Shown piece after piece: positions 48,647 through 62,500 of a stretch of 64,000 nt of DNA. A program made the translations under genes and the position numbers. Source of the DNA: Linepithema humile. Taxonomy: Eukaryota; Arthropoda; Insecta; Hymenoptera; Formicidae. The notes beneath the pieces are model-generated. The model saw only the letters and a list, made by a program, of their open reading frames with translations. It was not told the DNA's origin and did no database searches. The stretch covers positions 8,195,001-8,259,000 of the forward strand of contig NC_090132.1 in assembly GCF_040581485.1 (NCBI RefSeq), written 5' to 3'. Each line of letters starts with the position of its first letter. The stretch's first letter is position 1.

Positions 48647-50020
48647 TCAATTGCTTTACCGTGCTTCGCGCTACTTTCGTGATATAAAGTACAATACCCT
48701 TGGAGGCGCGCGCGATACCCGCTGCGAGGTTGAGTGCGACTAATTATATGACGATTATGCTTTTAGAAAATCACAATGTCTGATTTCTCGTTGTTATTGT
48801 TGCAGCTATATTCTACGGAAAATAAATAACAATATTAATTGTTGCGTTTAAAATATTACAATTGTTTTCGATATGTTTTTATTAGATCGTTTTTTTTCTA
48901 CTACGTTTATTGCGTCTTCTATTGTGTTATTAATTTTAAACACGCGAATCTTTTACAAATAAAATTACGTGGTTGTTCGTTGTGTAAATATGCTGTTGAA
49001 CGCGTAGTTTCCTTTCATTCAGTACTTTTTATCGGTGCGCGAGATCATGAGAACAATACACACGTCAATGGGCGTGTGGAAGGAGCCTCGGGGTATGGGT
49101 GGTCCGATGGTTGCATTTCACGAATGCTTCTCGCGTTCTCAGTTTATGGGCACGTGCGCGTGAGGTGTCGCGTAACTAAATTTCACCTTGAGGCTTCAAC
49201 AAATCGCCTAAGCTGATCGGCTAACCGGGAGGTAGTTGCATTACTCCACGCATGCACGGCGACCAGTCGTGAACGATTTGACAATGCAGCAATTAAGCTG
49301 ATAAGTTGTGACATGCATTGATAAATAACGTGTGCACACTCAACGTGTAAAAACATTAATATTTATAAACAGCATAAACTATTTAAGAATTTCACAAATC
49401 TTAATCAGATATTTAGCGCCATAATTTTCATACATTATACATGGAAATGTATAACTGTATGTATAAAAGATTCCGTTTTAATTAATCTATGCAAATAGTC
49501 GTTTATCAAAATTATGGTTTATCCAATTAAAATTATAATTTATCTAAAAAAAATTTTACTCTAAGCGATTGCAAATAGAAATTTTTATTTTTCTTGAAAA
49601 TATTAAAATCAACTTTGCTTTTTTTTTTTAATAAAAAGTGATATCTTTTTATGTATATTTGATAGTAACTTTTAAAAATCATTCAACAACTTTCAATTCA
49701 AAGTCTGAAGATTATCAAGCAAGCAAAATTATAATAAGCAATAACATTTCCATGTTTTTTCACGCATAAACAAATGGGTAAATTTATGAAATTAATAAAA
49801 TATATATATTTTTCTCTAACATTTATCGATCAATTTCGTTTAGAGTACTTTATGTATCATCTATCTGCTAATGAATATATTAATTATGTTTTTTGTCATG
49901 ATTGATTTTTTAAAATTACATTGCAGTTATTTATACTGTGTATTCTTGTTTGCCGACTTATCGGCGCTCCAATCAGACCAGATTTTTTTCTATCAATGTT
50001 CACTCTTCCGTTGTAGGATG
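48647..50020. other. Mixed then AT-rich sequence, no gene supported
   Basis: A good acceptor-like sequence, TTTCTCGTTGTTATTGTTGCAG, ends at 48805, but all frames close soon after and no donor bounds an exon. A GC-richer patch lies at 49020-49300, then AT-rich sequence. Confidence 0.35.
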
Positions 50021-50970
50021 GCGTTGTTGGCGCCCAAACGCGCAGTACGCCATCTCTGGATTTATCCTTAAAACTCCTTACGGAAAGCCACGTGTGTCCT
50101 GTGCACCAGGCGGCGTGGCGCGTTCTCGTCAATGTCCAAGAGGGGGTTTTCACCTTCCTGTGTGAGTAGTTAGGATAGTGGGGATATGTACCTATGCCGT
50201 GCCCGCAACGGCGCAGAATCCCATCGATCATTCGTGCCGTTTCCCCGTGTTTCACGCCGCCGTGTATTGCGCGACGGCGTAGAGAGAGGAGTCGGCCACC
50301 GATGCTCCCGCCGACCCCCTGCGCGGCCACCATTTCGCCTCTGACACGTCCACCCATCCACCCCACCCAGCGCAAATTCCCCCTTCCTGTACGACGTGCT
50401 GAGTCCGTGACGGTTCGGCGGGCAATGCCGGCCGACCATCACGAGGCCTTACCTTCTCTATTATATTTATGTGGTGGCTTGCGGCCGGGAAGGTTTATGT
50501 GGTGTCTCCACTCTGTCTCGTGCCGCTCCTTTTTTCTTCTCCACCCTCCCACTCTGTCTCTTCTACATACATCTTCCTCCTAAAATTACTCTGCGAATCG
50601 CGTCGTCCGCGTTACGTCACAAACTTCTACCACTGCCCATAATTATCGATAAAATCGCATCAAATGTTACAATTTAAACGCACATCGTTATTTAAATTAG
50701 TGAACGTGTCTAAAATCTGAACAAAATTGAGATTTTTATGGTGTTTAATTGTGCGTGTTACTCCGCGGGCATTTGGAAACAGCAAAGTGTTCAGTGGATG
50801 ACACCACGTGTCGGATGAGACCGATAAGTGTTCGCGCGGATGCTGAGTATCAGCCAATGAGAATGTAAAGATGCTGGACCGTGCTCCGGATACCGACGTC
50901 ATCAATGCGCTACAAACGTGACCTTATCGCGCGCGCATTTGCTTGGACACGGTTCGATTCGGGCGGTAAA
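50021..50970. other. CpG-dense patch open on both strands, no gene recognised
   Basis: A plus frame (129 codons, Pro/Arg/Ser-rich) and minus frames (159 and 90 codons) overlap over 49896-50583. Composition explains them. CCAAT occurs near 50853. Confidence 0.35.
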
Positions 50971-53820
50971 TGACTTCCACGATTTCTTGATTATTCTACC
51001 CCATTAAATCTCAACTCTGATCCTTTTTCCTTCATTTTTGATTTTTTTTGTTATCATAATTTCCACGTTATTTTTCAGTCATAGTAATAAATATTTAATT
51101 ACGATCCTTAATGTGTAGCAATATGCCTAAATTTAGGATATATTTTGTCACAGAAAGCAGTTGAACTGAATGTTCAGCCAGATTTTACACACATGAACGT
51201 TTATTTTATTATGATATTTGTCATATAATTATATATCCTTTATATCTTCTACTTTGATTAAGAAAAAACATTTCTATCATATTTAATTCCAGCAACAAAA
51301 ATAGTAGACTATGAATTATACGCGTAAAAGACATGGGATATATAGAAATACATAAAATTAAGTAGCACATTGCGCAATTAGCAAGATATATGTATGTATA
51401 TGTATACAGATATGTGTATGTAGGCAATCCATAACATAACGGCATGTAATTTATTGTTTCAGGTAAGTGACATTGCAACGCCTCAAGCCTTGCGGAGCAT
51501 ACCCGTGTATCTTCCTTGTTTGGTATAATGTAAGCAGCTTATTTATATAACATTGTTTTAAACCTTAATGGCTTGAGCGAATGAAACAATGAAGATATAA
51601 CATAGTGACCCTACGCTTTATTATATAACTTCCTCCCTTTTTAGTACATTTTTATGTTGCGTAAATTCTATTGTGCAGTAAATACAATGAATGAAAGATA
51701 TTCCAAAAAGATAGAATTTGCTTCGTACTGTAGCACATTAAAGCCATAATTGAAATAATATTTATAGAACGAAAATAGCACTTTTATCGAGGAAAGTCTA
51801 ACAATGCAATTAGGAATATAAGCGCTAAACGGAAAATATATTAAAGGACGCAAAAAAATACAAAAGCTATAAAATAACGTCATTGTATGTCGTTCACATA
51901 TGTTATTGTATTAATTTTTAATCAAACCGCTCTATTAAAAATACACTTTTGTCACTAAAACTTTCATTTAATCGACAAATGATCGAGGGTGGAATAATTG
52001 CAATAAAATATAGTAGATGTCGATATAAAAATAATTATATATTTAATTTTGATTATTTTTTTATATAATAATTTTGCTTGATATTATTTTAATTATTTGA
52101 TTTTTAGTTTTTGAGTGACCAAGTAATTTTTTTTACTACGTGTAGACATGGAAAACGAATGACTCAATCAACTTCTCGGTTTTTGACTTTTGACGATACA
52201 ATCAGACGGAAAGAATACAATGGGGACAAAACCAGACGGGAAAATTCCGGCGAAAAAGTGGCAGGTATTTATAACTATTATGTCCTCATTGACACAATAT
52301 TCGTTTCTCCTGTCAACGAGGTCGTTTACTAGCGGAAAACGTGATAAATGAATTGTATATTCGATACTCTATTGAATTCTACATCCTTAGAGGGGCAACC
52401 ATACTGGCCTATTTCAATAGACTGACCTAATTTAAATGAACCCGTGAAGGCTAGTCACTAAACAGTGGTTTTACAAAGTCGCAGTTATAATCGTCGATCA
52501 TTATTGAATGAATAATATCATTAAAATGATATTATTTCAGATTTTATTATTAGTTAGGCATTCTAATTATACAATATTATTATTGAATTGTAGAAATAAA
52601 AAATATTGAAAGCGCATTGCTCACTAATGCTGTTATTCTGCAATTACAATTAGGCGCGTTTCATTGGGCGATAGGTTTTTATTGGTGCACAAGTTAGGCT
52701 AAAGAAAAATTGATGCACACGTTTGCATTTAGATTGAAATTTATTCAAAGGGGATTTTTTACAAGATTACGGATTACAGAACAAGATTACTTCTGCTTTT
52801 ATAAATTTAATAACATACGATGATATCTTACACATAAAGAGGAGCATACAAGGAAGTAGAAATTTATAAGCCTCCGCATAAATATATTAAGAACATGTGC
52901 ATTTATATCATGACAGATTATCTTAATATGCACTTCACAACACGCAAATTCAAAATAGTCTCATCATAAAGGTGTAAATGAATCTAAATGAGCCATATTT
53001 AGTACACTGCAAGAAAATAAAGAATAAGAAGAAAGTAATAAGTTAAAAATGAACGAGAAAGGACGGAAAAGTAAAGTGGGAAATAAGAAAAAGATAACAA
53101 GTGAGTAAGAAAAAGTGAGATGGTTAGAAAAGAGCCTATAAAAGTTGCACTGAGAAGTCCTCGTCAACAACGGAACCAGGATAGGCCCACACACCCGGCG
53201 GCCCACAAACACGCAGCGAGATTAAATGCTTCATTAATATGATTAAAGTAAAAAGCTGTTTGAGTAATGAGCAACAGTGAATCATCTGCTAGTCGAGTCC
53301 ACCGAACCGATGCATTACTCCGCAAGTTTTAAAGCTGATATTTTTATATTTTATTCGCGAAATTTTTGCAGCCTACATTAAAAGAGGAAATGAGAAAAAT
53401 ATGGAATCGTCTTCCATATATATTTTTGATTGTCGGATAGGTAATTGAAATTAACTTTAGATTGTCATTGATACATATCTGGATTTTATCACATTTGCTA
53501 TACAGTCTATACAGCATTTTTTTTTATCAACGTTTGTGACTTGCAATATTTGCAATTGGCAGTATCGATAGAATGTCATCGTTTTACCATGCAAATGTTC
53601 TCGTTGCAATATACACTTTTCTTCCTTTGCTAAATGTTACATTCGAATATTCTGTTGATATGTCGCACGCGTATAAAATAAATAGAAATATAAAAAAGAT
53701 AAAATCCGTAATAAAATAGTAAGTGAATTTTTTTAGTATACCAAAATTAGTATAAAACTTATTATCGATACAGAGAAAAATAATAATGCATTACGCGAAC
53801 ACTCAATATAAAAACATTAT
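50971..53820. other. AT-rich sequence with a recursive-type splice site
   Basis: AT-rich with frequent stops. TA/TG repeats lie near 51390-51420. No exon is supported apart from the fused splice signal at 51462/51463. Confidence 0.45.
51432..51468 (+). other. Candidate recursive splice site, plus strand
   Basis: ATAACATAAC (possible branch region) is followed by TTATTGTTTCAG, then immediately GTAAGT, with the junction between 51462 and 51463. A pyrimidine-rich acceptor fused to a full-consensus donor with no exon between is the hallmark of ratcheting points that split very long introns in insects (established knowledge). It is the only plus-strand site in the window with a full GTAAGT. Use would imply a plus-strand intron spanning this point. 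Confidence 0.45.
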
Positions 53821-56800
53821 TTTAATTGCTCAAATATGCGCACCACACGTCGACAATTTGCGACAATAACAGTTGCAATCTATCGCTCAAAAGCGTCGCA
53901 CGTCGTCGCGACGTATCACTTCGTTTACACGGTACACGTCACGTCGTTGGTGTTTGGCGACATGCAAGGTGCCCGTGGCTTGACGCAAAGTGCAAGCAGA
54001 TGCGATCGGCGATTATGCACTTACAGCGTTACCGTATATAAACGGTGCCCGTATAAGCCGCGGTAGATATGCATACACCGCGGGTACATATAATGCGGTC
54101 CAAGACCACGAGGGCAATGCATCTTCCACGTGACATCGGAGCCTACACTAATCGCGCGACAATCTTCACCGCGGTGAGAAGAGAGGAACAAGGAAGACAA
54201 GAAGAAGAAAATCGCATGTATCGCTGCCCTCGGTGCGCCTCGCAAAGGAAGAAAGGTGGAGAAGGACAGTATCGCAAACAAGGAAAGTGTGAAGAGGGAT
54301 GCAGACGCGAAAAGATAAGAATAAGAAGATTGAGAACGGAGAAGTGGGCTGTGTGGTGTCTTGCGAGCCTGTCTCCAGCGAGAAAAAGAAAAAGGACCGA
54401 ATAGATAATAGTGAAAGAACACGGAAGCATCAAGTATAACAAATGTAGGAAAAAAAAGAAGAATGAAACGTCTATGTGTTTGTAGCAAAAAAAATCTAAA
54501 TGTAGAGATACGAGAATGGAAAAAAAGCATTGAAATACCACGATGATAAATTATTTCCGTAAAGGATATTGCATTAAGAGGAAATAAGGTATTTTTCTCT
54601 ATCAAGTTTTATATACGGATCATATCGTGTAATATCTTCGATCTCTTCGGGTTTAAATCGACTAGTAATTGATTCATCTACAAGATTGCCACTTCGCTGG
54701 GATTATTAATCATCGGACATTACTATTCAATGAACCATTTCATTATCCGGATGCGATAATGTCTAATTTCTTTAAAGATTATAATGAGACCTTGACAATA
54801 TCCGCAAATTGCAGTGCCGCCTTTTACCGTGAAGCGAATGCATAATTTTTTAATTTTGAAGGGCCAGGCCGGGTGTCAAGAGTCTAACTCATATGACGGC
54901 CATATTAACGGCGATAAGAAATTGCGAAAACCGGCAGTTGCAATGGCGTTCTCTGTCGCATGAAACACCGCGATACGCATCTATCGAACGAAACTAAACT
55001 GCTATGTCGACCGCACACAGCAAGCAAACCTGTAATTTATTCCTCGGCGGCCGCGCACCACCCGACTCCAATATAATCATTATAATTATTGTCTCCCCTT
55101 CAAATGAGGCTCGATAATAATCGTTAGTATTTGTTACACGAGTCTACCACATTCGCAGAACCTAGGGATGATTTCTTCGAATTGCGTCGAGTCACTTTTC
55201 TCGTACTATAGTCGTCGGCAACTTGGAATTGCTCAAATTTCTGCACCCTCCTAGATATTTGTCTGTGATACGTAATAGTCTGCATGCGATTATTTTCTAT
55301 ATGTATATTAATAGATTCACCAAACACGAAACAGTTTAATTTTCTGCAAATATCTTAAATATTAAAATTAATATATGATGCAAGTAATAATGTGCATCAG
55401 CGTACTGATAATCTTAATAAAACTTATTATTTTTTTAATTTTTATAATATTTATATAAAACAATTTTAATGCAATCTAAATTGAGGTTTACTTTCTTCTA
55501 AGCAATGCAAAGCATATAATTTGATTTTGTTTTCGACAATTGAAAAAAATCTTTCGAGTATTTGGAGAAATATGAAGGCAACGATGTATCATGAAATCCC
55601 GATCAGACGGACTCTTGATCGCGCCTCGTTAATAATCTGCATGTCCAGACACTCGCGTTGCATTCGTTTATCCATTGTTGCAGACGCGGCATTATAAATT
55701 GCGGCGATCCGTTTACCGTGTTAATTTGTCCGCTTTTCAATTAGCGGCCGAACGAGTTCGGCGGCAGCGAATAAATTGAGTGCCGGCGACGGCGGTCGCG
55801 GGGCCGTTCGTGACTTTCTAAATCCGCCACGTATGTCGACCCCTGCCGGTTGAATTGTCGACGCTGCGCCACTGATCGTGTTTTAAATTACGGCTTACGG
55901 ATGAAACGAAATACTATAGCACTACTTTCTTCCGAACACCATATCATTACGAGATTCTCGGAATTAATTTTTTTGGAATCCTCCAAATTTTTTTTTCTTA
56001 TGGTTTAATATTTTCACAATTGAAATAAAAGTTCGTTCGCTCTTTGACGACCACTTCGTAAATAACTTGGCACATATATCTACAACCCCGAAAAAGCTCG
56101 AATAGAATACTTTTCAAATCCAAGTTGGAAACTGTATTCCAAATTGCCAGTTTCTCATGTTTGATGGAGTTTGCCGTATGAACAAACGCATCACTAATTC
56201 CGAGGGGGATGTATATAACCCGATGTAATATTCCGTCATTCAAAAAGCAGTGCCGTGCTGAAGGCGAAGGTAACTTCGTGCCGGCCACCTGCAGGTAACC
56301 TGGGAGCGTCACGACGCCGCCGTCGCGACGAGTTACGACCACAAATCACGCGATTTGTAATTGCTACTATCAACTACACGATTTCACGTGGCGGTTTCTA
56401 CCCGCACATGTGGATGGAAATCCATAAACATCGATTGTTCTGGCTTCGCAAAACTTAATATCGAATACTATGATAAAAAGTTTAATGTAATTTGTTTCTA
56501 TAAAGTCATGAACAATTTCTAGGTCCGAAAATTGCGATCAAAATCCCGATACGTAATAGAGGAATGAATTTTGTTTATAACATAAACTTCAAAGTTCGCA
56601 AAGCTAACAATTGCAGAGATTGTTAATATTGTTAATAAATAATTTTTAATCCTGCATTATGGAAGTATACGTAGATTGCAAATAATGAAATATAACATGA
56701 TATAGCATGATTTCGCAGATAAGCACGCGAAATAGTATTGAACTCAATTTGAATAGCATTTGAATTAATTATCTATTAAGCCGATTATGAATCGGTTGCG

Positions 56801-57330
56801 AATCGAGTGATCGTAGCTATTACATATGTATATCAATTTAGATACTAAACTGATAATCTCGTACGTATTACCTGCAGAATTATCGCTATATACATTTATC
56901 AATATATCGAAAGCTCACGGAATATGAAAAACAAAACACACATTCCTAATATCATTCCTTCCCTCCGATATGAAGAAATAGAAATCGCTGATTACGACGT
57001 ATCTCGGGACCTTCGTTACTTTACGATGATTATACACATGGGCGTTTCTAGTCCACATCACCATGTAGTATATCACGTACCGTGACAGAACGCGTTACCA
57101 TTGTAACACGCTTGTTCCTGCGGCGATACATTACGTTACGTCCACGTCCCAGGTATTACTTCGGCTTCCCTTCTCAACACGGCTATATGGTGGCTTCGTA
57201 CATGTAAGTCAGCTATGTTTGATTCGTTCGTCGACCGTCATGGTGGGCTACGTTAAAAGCTTTCCTCGCCATCAAAGTAATTGCCGATATATAGGTACTC
57301 TATGAGAGCTGCGATGCTGTTAAAAACGTG
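53821..57330. other. Alternating sequence, no gene supported
   Basis: GC-rich patches lie at 53830-54410, 54830-55130, 55600-55860, 56260-56440 and 57000-57320. An acceptor-like TTATCCATTGTTGCAG ends at 55683 and is followed by 31 open codons to a TGA, with no donor; not called. A compact hairpin lies near 57086-57119. Frames near 54021-54605 are open on both strands. Confidence 0.35.
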
Positions 57331-59340
57331 TCGAAATTCGGCATCGAAGTGTTACAATGGGCAAAAAATTATATCCTCTCAAATATTAACAAAAATTTGT
57401 TACACTTTTAGTATTTGTGTTACGATTATTTTATTTTCTATATCTTGTTCTTGTGAGTGAAATAGAAGTAGAGAAATATTAAAAAATGCAAAGTCATATT
57501 TCAACATATAATTATTTAAAAAAATTTATTTTTATGTTGAAAATTAATACAAAATCGTATAAATAAAATTAAAAGATTATAATGTTTGAATTTTTTGCGA
57601 AAGATGAAAAAATTCTAATTATATGTAGCTGTCATAAATTAATGATTAAAAAGTCATTCTTTTTCCCTGTGGAAAATATTCTGAGGTGTGCCCTGGCTTC
57701 GATGTTCGACGATATGTGGCGAGTCAATGTGAGTGCTTGTGTGCTGTGGCATCCGACAGGTCGTATAGGTGTGCACGATGTTTCCCGCACGCGCTCCTTC
57801 CTCCTTCAGCGGCGCTGCCTGCCGTCGTATCAACATCGCACTTCATAATCCTGGCAGTGTTTCTGCGCGCCTCGATCCGTTAGCTTACTCGATCGGTTTG
57901 TTCCTTCTTCTTAATATTAGTTTCATTGCAGTTTAAAAAAAAAATATTTAAAAGGAGGAGTACAGTTCAAGAAAAGGGTACAATTATATGTTGTTAGTTA
58001 CCAGTTATACCTTCGTTCTCCGCTTCGAATTCGCAATGAATACCGGAAGTCATTACTTCCGCGCGTCAAACGTCTGCTGTCTAGTGATTTCGGACAATTG
58101 TGGCCTTATGCTTCCGTCCGTGAACGTCTGACTTTTGTTTTGTGAACGTAATATTCCAATTGTGATATCATCTCCTGCATTAAATTCACGTTGCTCTCTG
58201 AATTATGAAGTTTTTTACAAGAGAGTTTTCATATGAAGTTTATAATATTATAATTTCGGTTACGTAATGTTATATAATTTAATTTGCATTAATAATGCGT
58301 AATATTGCACGAAACATTTTGCACTAATTTTATCAACAAATTTTCGGACTCGTTCTACTGGTGTCGTATAGAGAAAAAAAATGGACACATGTAAAAGATA
58401 TTTTTAATCACTCTGTTAAACTGGTTTCTTACGTCGCATCGGAGTATTGCGCTTTGCATATAAATATTAATTTATGCAATGTGTTGCCGGCAGCCGTACG
58501 TGGCGTAAGATAATTTTTTTTCCTTGATCGCTTATGTTTTACTTGTTTATCCATCTTCTTTTCGATTTTTCTATTTGCATCTTATCATGCACAATATGGC
58601 CAAGTTATTTTCATTATTTCATTACAATGCAACATTAAACATATCAAGATGTTAATTAACATAAAAACATGTTTGTGCAACTTAAATTGTGTGAGTTGAA
58701 CATTTTATCAAAATAGTTATCGTTACTAAGAGAAGTCAGACAATTGGTAAGTGGATACAATTTTTATTCTATGTCATATTTTTGTGTACTGCACTTGCAA
58801 ATTATTTATAACAGTTTGCTCTTATATTTTTTTACTGACAAATTATACCAATATTTAAGATTTAATCTCTTGAAAGAAATTTGTTGAAACTTGTTTTTAA
58901 CGTCACATATATCCTTGAACATGTATCGAATACCAAGCTATTTTTTTAAAAACGTTATAAATATCACAACTTTTTAATTTATTAAATATTGAAAATGTTT
59001 TCTCACTATTCATTTTCTTACTTATAAATTTTTTTAAATTTTGCAATTGTTTTTTGTTTAATATTGCTCTAATTACATTAAAATGAGTTGACATGCTTTA
59101 GTTGCTAATTAATTTATACAATATTTAATTGTACTAATACAAATAAAATATTAGACAATTTAATAACATTAATGATAACAATTAACTACAATAATAAATA
59201 ACAAATAATTTCGATTCGCGTTTTTCCAATTTCGCATAGGAATAGAAAATGATAGGAATGATGGGGAGAACAAAAGAATTCCCGGATGCTTTGATAGGTA
59301 GAGTAAAAGGAAGGAAAAGAAAGAAAGGAAGGAAGAGGCG
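57331..59340. other. AT-rich sequence with one GC-rich patch
   Basis: At 57701-57727 an ATG opens nine codons, MFDDMWRVN, ending at GTGAGT. This is a possible start exon but has weak support. A donor-like ACAATTGGTAAGT lies at 58740-58752. No bounded exon is supported. Purine-rich GGAA repeats lie near 59305-59340. Confidence 0.3.
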
Positions 59341-60967
59341 AGATTGGGTGGAAGGCTAGGTGTAATTTACCCTTGAGGCCCCGTGGGTGGTTGCTTCGTT
59401 CTTGGTTCCGCTGTACAGGATTGGTCGGACGTTTGACAGTTGACGGATGATGAGGCGGCCTTCCAGTTCCCCTTTCGTCCCCCTTTTACGCCCCCGACGT
59501 GCTGATTTAGTCCCGGAGTTCGGTTTCTGGCGCGTCCATTATCCGCCGCGAGGCAAAGTCGAGCCGGGCATAACGGGATTATTAGCTGAAATAGGCACAT
59601 ATGTCATGTATCTCGAGCTCTTTTTTTCCACACTCGTCCTTTATCCCGTCGCGCTTCCTACTCGCTGGTCAGAGATTGTTAGTTAGTGCTTCGGCCTCTT
59701 TCTTTTCATTCATCATTATAAATTTTAGAACTTTAGTTAAAATTATAGAATTTTTCAAAGTAGCGTATGAATTTTATAGATTATTTAGAGATCAAATTAA
59801 GAAATTAAAATTTCTTTATCTGTGATTACAGTTTATGATTTTTTATTATAATTTAATATAATTATAAGATTTGGTAGCAGAAAAATGACACTTCTAGGAG
59901 ATATATTTGCATGTATCTCTGTGCAAAAAGATATATAGTGAGATAATATCGTGATATATTCTCCATTTTGGCGCGATTCTTAACTAGTTTTATATAAGGC
60001 GCGGAATGAGCATCCAAGGCGTAGCTTGTCGCAACGTAACGCTTCGATGCATAGCTCGAGATAAGCTAGCCTTTCGCCGAGATGTGGATCTAGGAACGAT
60101 GCGCGAAATGTCTGATGTGTAGTTTCTGTATTTCTTCTTAGTTGTGCTGGATGTTAAAACCACAGCACGAGCACCGCGCTGGTGTCGGACTTATCTATTC
60201 TGTGATCTGCTGCGCAACGTAGATTGCGATTGCGCGAACTACTGCGTGGTGCTTGAATGTTCTCGGGATCTCGATTGCGTGGAGTTAGAGAACCGGTTGA
60301 GATCTACGCAGTTTTTTACTTTCGAACAAAATTTGCAATTTTCTCCAACCGCTAATATTACGCGATTAATTATTTTTTACATATATTATTCGAAATATAA
60401 ATATAAATATTTATAATATAGAAATAAAGTAAAAATTTGCACACACATGAATATTATTTAAATTGATGTCCTAAAAAATATACTTCGAGTCTTAAGAAAT
60501 TCTAAAATTAATATGTAAATTAAATGCAATTTAAATTAGATTTCAAGTCCTCTCACAGTTCCTCTCCAATGCTTATATTATGCATAATCTAAATATAAAA
60601 TCGCTACGAAAATAGCGTAAAGGATTTTAAATGGCAGACCTTAGCGAATTAAGAAAAGTAAATTAATCCACGCGATTTCGATTAGCGTAGTTTGTGGAAG
60701 TGGATGATCCAACGTATTTTAACAAACTAATTAAGACTATTGTATGAGTTTATCATCGCGCACGTGAGTAACAGACTGGCTGCTCGTTTTGTATGTTTTG
60801 GAAGGAAGTTTGCTATGCGTGAGAGAACAGACATACATCCTCGCAGAGCGATTAAATCTTACTTTTCCACGACTGGGACGTATATACTCGCAAAATGGTT
60901 ATATAGGCTAATTGGTCATCGTCGTTCTCTGCCTTTCACCTTAATTCTTTCCCAACGTTTTACTCCA
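59341..60967. other. GC-rich patches and AT-rich sequence, no gene recognised
   Basis: GC-rich patches lie at 59340-59690 and 59970-60310. TATATAAGGC at 59991-60000 lies before the second and could be a TATA box, but no transcript can be drawn. Confidence 0.3.
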
Positions 60968-61147
60968 GATTATCGCTCTTGATCGTCACATCACAATTTC
61001 CTCGAGCTTCGACGGGGTATGAGTTACTGCCTCTACGAGGAGTATTACTACCTGTCCAATCCGGCTTGCATGCTCAGGCCTAGTCTGCCATTTATCATCT
61101 CGTTTTATAGTCAACCAAACTTGAATACTGGACCGCCCAATAAATGA
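60968..61147 (+). CDS. Possible exon with a 42-codon open frame, product unknown
   Basis: A long pyrimidine-rich tract ending TTTTACTCCAG at 60967 looks like a strong acceptor. From an ATG at 61019 (G at -3) a 42-codon frame runs to TGA at 61145-61147, beginning MSYCLYEEYYYLSNPACM and ending near GPPNK. The first third uses C- or G-ending codons in an AT-rich setting, which is unusual for chance sequence. No signal peptide, membrane segment or family is clear. CCTC/GAGG complementarity at the start of the frame suggests that RNA pairing may explain part of the composition. It may be a small protein, or the start of coding in an internal exon. Confidence 0.25.
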
Positions 61148-62500
61148 TTCTTTAGAAAATTTTGCGCGTAAAAAATAACATAATATGTAGTTCTGCCTTT
61201 CTACATTTTGATACTATAATTAAGAAATATACAACCCCCACCCCAGAGAAAAATATTGCAAACTGCTTTATAAACATGATATTACTTTTAGTGCACTTAA
61301 ATATTCCTTGATATATCGTTAATTAATTTTGAAATCTCTTAATCAAAGAGATGAAATTTTTCTTGGACACGATATTTATTAGCAATTTTTATATAACATA
61401 TTTTTTTACTTAAGTCCGAAATTCTATTCACTTCTGAGCGTTAAATAAAAATTTGTTGTTAATTATTAAAATTTAATTTCTCAAAATCTAGTCTCAATAT
61501 TAAATAAATTTGTAGCTGTCTCAGTTTAAACGGTTTTTTTTAGAAAAAATGGGTTTGTGTGAAATTTATCAGACACTTCGCTGCTGAAATTTTACACAAA
61601 TCTTATAAAACAGTTTACATACATCTGCTTGCGGAACAAGTTATTCGTTCGATCGATATTTAACTGATACTGTTCGCCATGCAGCCCGAGATTTCTTAGG
61701 AATCATGGCAGCGTGCCTTCACGTATACGTTACCCTGCCCCATCGCTAATAATAGACTTTGGCACCTTGCTTACTCGCGGACCACCCAAACGATCGTGCA
61801 CGAGGCGAAAGGATTTACGTTAAGCGGACGCTGTGTGTGGGACTAATTGGTATTACAAGAATGGTGAACGTGGACACACGGATCAAACAGTAGATTGATC
61901 CGAGTGATTGATAAACAGTGCCACGCGCCTGTCCACCGAACAAATATGATCGCGATGAAGGCGACAAGCCATCTGCGCGTATCGTATATATTTCGTAATT
62001 CGCGGTCGATTCTTATCAACGAAGTTGCAGAACGTGATATTTAAAAATATTATGCGCAATCAGAAACGTATTCGAATTTTATAGTATAACAAATTTTTAC
62101 TTTTTTATTTGTCATAGAAAATCAAAATATTAAGTTTAAAATTTCAGTAGAAATATGCTAGATATATTTGCTAACATTCGTAAGAGTGTGTATAGAGTCG
62201 TAAGAGCGTTATAAATGGATGATAAAATATTAGTACATTTGCATATAATTGCAATTCATCAGCGTACTATTTATAGGCGAGATAGACTGTTAAACAATTT
62301 AATTTTGCAAGAAGAATGGCGCGTTTTTCATGTCTTAACTCAACATACTTTCTAGTTCGTAATTTTTTTTAAATTTTGATTATTAGATACCGTTTTTCTT
62401 GCTCAGATAAACTATAAATGCTTTCGTTTGTACTGCAAAGTAAACATAAAATCAATATCGTTATCTTTACGATGTTTTTGCCCGAGATTTAGGCTCGGAG
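61148..62500. other. AT-rich sequence with a CpG-richer patch near 61680-62030
   Basis: No exon, RNA gene or repeat family is supported. Confidence 0.45.

Noticed and set aside
50194..50583. 129-codon Pro/Arg/Ser-rich frame
   Set aside because: Composition-driven, with open minus frames over the same bases and no recognisable motif.
50945..50965. GGTTCGATTCGGG resembling a tRNA B box
   Set aside because: No matching A box or acceptor stem is present at the required spacing.
55660..55780. Acceptor-like sequence at 55683 followed by 31 open codons
   Set aside because: The frame ends at a stop with no donor, and the residues are Arg-rich from base composition.
57086..57119. Hairpin around GTTAC-catt-GTAAC
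   Set aside because: Total length is about 34 bases with several mismatches, too short for a microRNA precursor, and chance cannot be excluded.
58735..58752. ACAATTGGTAAGT resembling the end of the 39-nt exon of the divergent pair
   Set aside because: Similarity does not extend upstream or downstream, so a third copy is not supported.
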